The notes under the pieces: model-generated
The model's database searches: none
Seen by the model: the letters and a program-made list of their open reading frames with translations, nothing else
Told to the model about the DNA's origin: nothing
Origin: Symbiodinium natans
Lineage: Eukaryota; Sar; Dinophyceae; Suessiales; Symbiodiniaceae
Direction of reading: 5' to 3'
Length of the DNA: 64,000 nt
Assembly (NCBI GenBank): GCA_905221605.1
Contig: CAJNDS010002630.1
Span: 180,001-244,000 of the forward strand
Shown: piece by piece, positions 60,173 to 64,000 of the stretch
Numbering within the stretch: position 1 is the first letter of the stretch
Layout of the letters: every line of letters starts with the position of its first letter
Made by a program: the position numbers and the translations under genes

Positions 60173-60216
60173 CGACACCTCATAGGACTGTCAGTATAAG
60201 GGGGAACATCCCAAAC
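60171..60216. mobile_element. Short right-end copy of the TTGGGATGTT element family
   Basis: It reads CTCATAGGACTGTCAGTATA then AGGGGGAACATCCCAA, matching the right half of the elements at 15864 and 39580. The left terminus is missing or replaced by the telomere-like array. Confidence 0.45.
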
Positions 60217-60237
60217 CCCGAAGCTCTTGACCTGCAG

Positions 60238-63200
60238 GATGCCCAAGTCGGCGCCGGGACCCATGTCTCGGTAGAGGAGAGCAGCTTAGGGTTTAGGGTT
60301 TAGGGTTTAGGGTTTAGGGTTTAGGGTTTAGGGTTTAGGGTTTAGGGTTTAGGGTTTTTGGTTGAGGGTTGAGGGTTGAGGGTTTAGGGTTTAGGCTAGG
60401 GAGAACAAATGCTTTCAAGGCTTTTGGAGTTTGCGCGGGCAACTCTTGACTTAGGGTTTAGGGTTTAGGGTTTAGCAAAAGGGTTTAGGGTTTCGGGTCT
60501 AGGGCGCGAGAAAGGCGTGCGGTTCAGGAGAGTCCTATGTCCAGGGTGCTCGGCTCTTACGACCCATGTGTTGTACATGGAAGGTAGCCTTCTCGAATCC
60601 ATCTCGCGGTGTCATGCACCAGATACTCACCTGACCCCCAAACCCTAAACCCCAAAACCTAGGACCCTAAACCCCAAACCTGTGCCCCAGCCCCTGCAGG
60701 ACGATGAGGTGCACTTCGTGGGCGCTTCAGTTGGGGTGAGCATGACGTATCATGGTGCTGAGATTGCACCATGTTTCGGGTTTAGGGTTTAGGGTGTAGG
60801 GTTTAGATGAGGTAACCTGCGCAGCACAACCACCAGTACCTGGCCTGTCGGGTTTGTGTTTTGCTTGTTCTTCTTCCTCTTCTTCTTCTTTTTTCATGCT
60901 TTGGCGGTTCGGTATAGTTAAAAGCTTATAGTCTAATGTAGTGGAGTATAGTTCAATACAGTTTAAGATAGCCTGCTAAAGGTTTGCCTGCCCGCCAGCC
61001 TCGGACAGGGTGCAGTGGCGCAGGGCTGCGCAAACGAGAGTCAGAGCAGTTTAGCAATTGACGCAATCGCCAAATAAAGATGCCGCCTGTACAAGCCTGC
61101 ATGGGTTTACCATCTAGCACGGGCAGGTGTGTGACGGGAGACAAGCACAGTCAACTAGAGTCGAGATCGATACAGAGCGCTGCGATAACTCGCCGACAAT
61201 CGTTGCACGTCTTGTGCTTCTCGCACATGTAGCGAGTGCTGTGCAATGCACAGCGTCCAAGTCAGTCACGTGACATGGTGGCCCAGTCCAGCATCACTAC
61301 GACAGACTACATTCGACGAACCTGGAAGCTGCTCTGTTGCACTCAGGTCGTGGAAGACTTGAGCGTCCATGCGCAGCACTCAGATACCATGTGTTGTGTG
61401 TGCAGTGATTCCACGCAAGTGACGGCAACTCTCCGATTGCGAGCGAAATATGACGTTACAGGCTGGGAACCTGACGACACTTGACAAGCCTTCCAAACAG
61501 CGCGTATCTTTCTCCACCCAACATTTAGCACAACACTAAACTCTGAGACGTTTCATTCATCAGCCTTTTTGCAGACTGCATTTCTTCACAGACCCTACCA
61601 AAGTGCTGGAAAGTGCAGGACAAGCCACTATGTTACCTAATTCACACCATCCCGAGCAGACTTTCGTTTGTGATGAACGCCTGAGCCCTCTTGTTTCTTT
61701 GCTTCAGCAACAGCGCTTTCCCTTGTACATCTGGCAACAAACATAATTACTCCACGCATGAATTCCGCGAGGTGGAATGCAATTACGATCTTCGTCTTAC
61801 CGAGTACCAGTACGGTGAGTGCAGGGCCTGGTTCCATTTGCCTGCCGCTGGTGCTCACATTGTCCGAAGAGTGTCCAGGTCAAGCACAGGAAAATAGTGT
61901 AGAATTGTGTGTCTGTGTATATGTACACATATTTATATACACATACATTTTATATGCACATTATATAAAAATTATATACAAATTTTATACATATTATATA
62001 CATATTATATACATATTAGATACATAGATACATAGATACATAGATACATAGATACATAGATACATAGATACATAGATACGTAGATACGTAGATACATAGA
62101 TACATAGATACATACATACTTACATACATACTTACATACTTACATACTTACTTACATATATACATATATACGTATATACATATACACATATATACATATA
62201 TACATATATACGTATATACATATATACATGTATACGTATATACATATATACATATATACATATATACATATATACATATATACATATATACATATATACA
62301 TATATACATATATACATATATACATATATACATATATACAGTATAACATAACAAATTAGATGGGTATAACTTCTTCAACCTCAAGTTTTACTAACGTCAA
62401 TGGCAGGGTGGGCTTGTTTTTGCAGCACAAGATTTCGCTGTACTTCTTCGAGAGCTCAAGGATCCCGAAATTGCATCAGGTAGAAAGCAAGGCTGCGAGT
62501 TGTGATGCTGACCCCAAGGTCCGGCAAAGTTGAGGCGCGCTTGTGTGAGACTGAGACCAGCGACGGCCATGGCGGTTTCATGTGCTATCCAGGTCATGCA
62601 AATGTCATTGTACTACTGTATCTCAACCTGATGACGTGGACCACGTAGATTCACATCCACCCAGGTTCGGGAAGTCGATGATCCTGAGTTTCCCAAAGCA
62701 GGGGTCAGGACCTGGCGGGTGTCATTTCGGAAAGGGTGGGGCCCCAAGATCGCTTGCACGCGGAAAGGCGAGTTCAGCAATCTTGAGAAATGTTTTGTTT
62801 TTCGCTGGCGTATGGGACACGATGCTCGAGTGAGGCAGTGGAAAGAATTCCCAGTTGCAAAAATAGCTTCTTTTTTTCGCTGTGAACGAGAACTCTCTCG
62901 AAACGAAGGCCTGGACCTCGAAGTTCTCAGCGTGCCGGCCCCACATTCTCCAGCCAGTGTAGGGTTGTTGGGTTTAGGCTTAGGATTTAGGGTTTAGGGT
63001 TTAGGGTCATGGCCTGTTGAAGCGATGTGTCCACAGAGCGTCAACAGCCTGCATCCCTGATGGCTGTAGCTTCAGTTTTTCACTTCTTTTGGGCTTGGGC
63101 CTTGAGGTCTGTCGAACGAGTTTACAGGGCTTGGGCTAGGAACCCACTTCAACACACTGCATCAATCTATTGCCCCCCAACAACCTGACTTACATTTGTG

Positions 63201-63955
63201 GCAGGACAGTGTGGGACACTGTAAATCGCTTTCATCCTTCGAGTGCCGGAAGAAATAGGATCGAGTGCAACAGCAACTTTAGTAGTAAGGTTTAGGGTTT
63301 GTTGTCATGGTTCAAAAGTCACAGTCCAGCCTGGTAAAGGGTCATACAGTTGGCCCAACAAGTGGCGGGCATGGAGCATGCTGCAGCGGCAGCAGTGGAG
63401 TCAAATGCCCAGGCGACAAGTTCCCGCGATGCGTTCAATGTGGCCCGGCTTGTGAGAACTTGCCAGCTGGTTTTTGAAATCTTGGAATGGTTTGGGAGTG
63501 CTGACGCACAATTCTCACCCGAGCCCCATTCCCACATGCCTACTGCTTGTAACTGGATGACTGATGCAAGGAGTCAGGGGTGAGGTGTGTCCTGAGGTCA
63601 TGATAATTAGGCTTGATTACTGGCTACGAAGCACGGGGAATGCATGACAGGAGCAGCGCTGACAAGTTTGCCTACTGGATTCTTTTTGTTGCCTGAAGTT
63701 CGCTTTCACCAGGTCGCAATCGTGGACATCCTGCTGCTGGCTTAGTCCATGCTCATGCGCATTGTTTTTTTGGTCTGTGCAGCTGTCGGTCCTCCCCCTG
63801 TTCGGCACCAAGGCGCCAGAACAGCCTTGAACTCCGCACTGAAATTGTTGCGGAGATGGAGGCTGGGATTAGTGGCGAAGTTCAGCGTTGGGTTCAAGAT
63901 CCCAATCTGCCTGACAAGCCTGGGAGCTTCGCAGTTGGGCCAAGTTTTCTGGCTG
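60238..63955 (+). CDS. Possible multi-exon gene, unknown function (exons partly inferred)
   Basis: Candidate exons: 60238-60280 ([14 protein letters not shown], then a GC donor), 60700-60735 ([12 protein letters not shown] between CTGCAG and GTGAGC), about 61757-61814 ([20 protein letters not shown], then GTGAGT), 62426-62482 ([18 protein letters not shown]), 62593-~62645 ([16 protein letters not shown]), ~63345-63465 ([20 protein letters not shown]) and ~63818-63950 ([20 protein letters not shown]). The 61814, 62426 and 62593 junctions keep phase and read well; the others are joined only by proximity. Start and stop are not seen, and the gene may run off the window. The frame at 62668-62830 could belong too. 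No domain was recognised. Confidence 0.4.
60286..60503. repeat. Two TTTAGGG arrays, inverted relative to the one at 60087
   Basis: 60286-60395 holds about fifteen units including a TTGAGGG run of three. 60451-60503 holds about six more with an AAAAGGG interruption. Confidence 0.93.
60636..60807. repeat. Small telomere-like blocks flanking a candidate exon
   Basis: A CCCTAAA/CCCCAAA block at 60636-60680 and a TTTAGGG block at 60776-60807 lie on either side of the candidate micro-exon at 60700-60735. Confidence 0.8.
62013..62342. repeat. TACATAGA and TATACATA microsatellites
   Basis: About ten TACATAGA units (62013-62110) grade into TACATACT and then (TATACATA)n with occasional TATACGTA to 62342. 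It lies in the putative intron 61815-62425. Confidence 0.93.
62970..63007. repeat. Telomere-like TTTAGGG block
   Basis: Five units, the first two diverged (TTTAGGC, TTAGGAT), in TTTAGGG orientation. A lone pair recurs near 63290. Confidence 0.85.
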
Positions 63956-64000
63956 GCGCTTCATAGGGAGAAATCCCTTTAAGGGATTATATAGGGCCCT

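Overview
The window reads as nuclear DNA of a dinoflagellate, most likely a Suessiales-type alga such as Symbiodiniaceae or Polarella; the exact taxon is inference. The evidence is convergent. Protein-coding genes are cut into many very short exons. Introns use GC and GA donors besides GT, and nearly every acceptor is AG|G. Plant-type telomeric repeats (TTTAGGG) are scattered through introns and intergenic DNA. Degenerate retroelements carry motifs typical of dinoflagellate non-LTR elements, and there is a reverse-complement relic of the dinoflagellate spliced leader. About 100 N (12738-12837) mark an assembly gap.

Layout. (1) 0.4-8.3 kb, + strand: a ten-exon gene for an Ala-rich protein ending in nine copies of an unnamed ~57-residue repeat; one of its introns is a small terminal-inverted-repeat element (introner). 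(2) 8.3-15.4 kb: no gene seen; a three-monomer higher-order repeat, a CA microsatellite, the gap, a GC-rich minisatellite and an AT-rich satellite. (3) 16.0-20.3 kb, +: a MORN-repeat protein gene made of micro-exons, some introns filled with telomere-like repeats. (4) 20.4-27.9 kb: decayed retroelements in both orientations, a TIR element inside a reverse transcriptase relic, and a 72-bp satellite. (5) 27.9-36.1 kb: mostly unassigned DNA with dispersed repeats. (6) 36.2-52.5 kb, +: a long-chain acyl-CoA synthetase of the bubblegum (ACSBG) type spread over ~16 kb; its ~6.2-kb intron encloses an unrelated GC-rich multi-exon gene (47.65-49.96 kb). (7) 52.5-64 kb: scattered candidate exons, a fold-back element, a 2.3-kb CA-rich tract, clustered telomere-like blocks and a possible multi-exon gene of unknown function.

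The recognised genes have no evident functional link. What unites the window is gene architecture: extreme intron density, repeated creation or expansion of introns by small elements and telomere-like repeats, and nesting. Exon boundaries given are hand-inferred from reading frame, protein-family continuity and AG|G acceptors, and need transcript support. Long frames within CA-rich, GC-rich and 72-bp repeats are not treated as genes.
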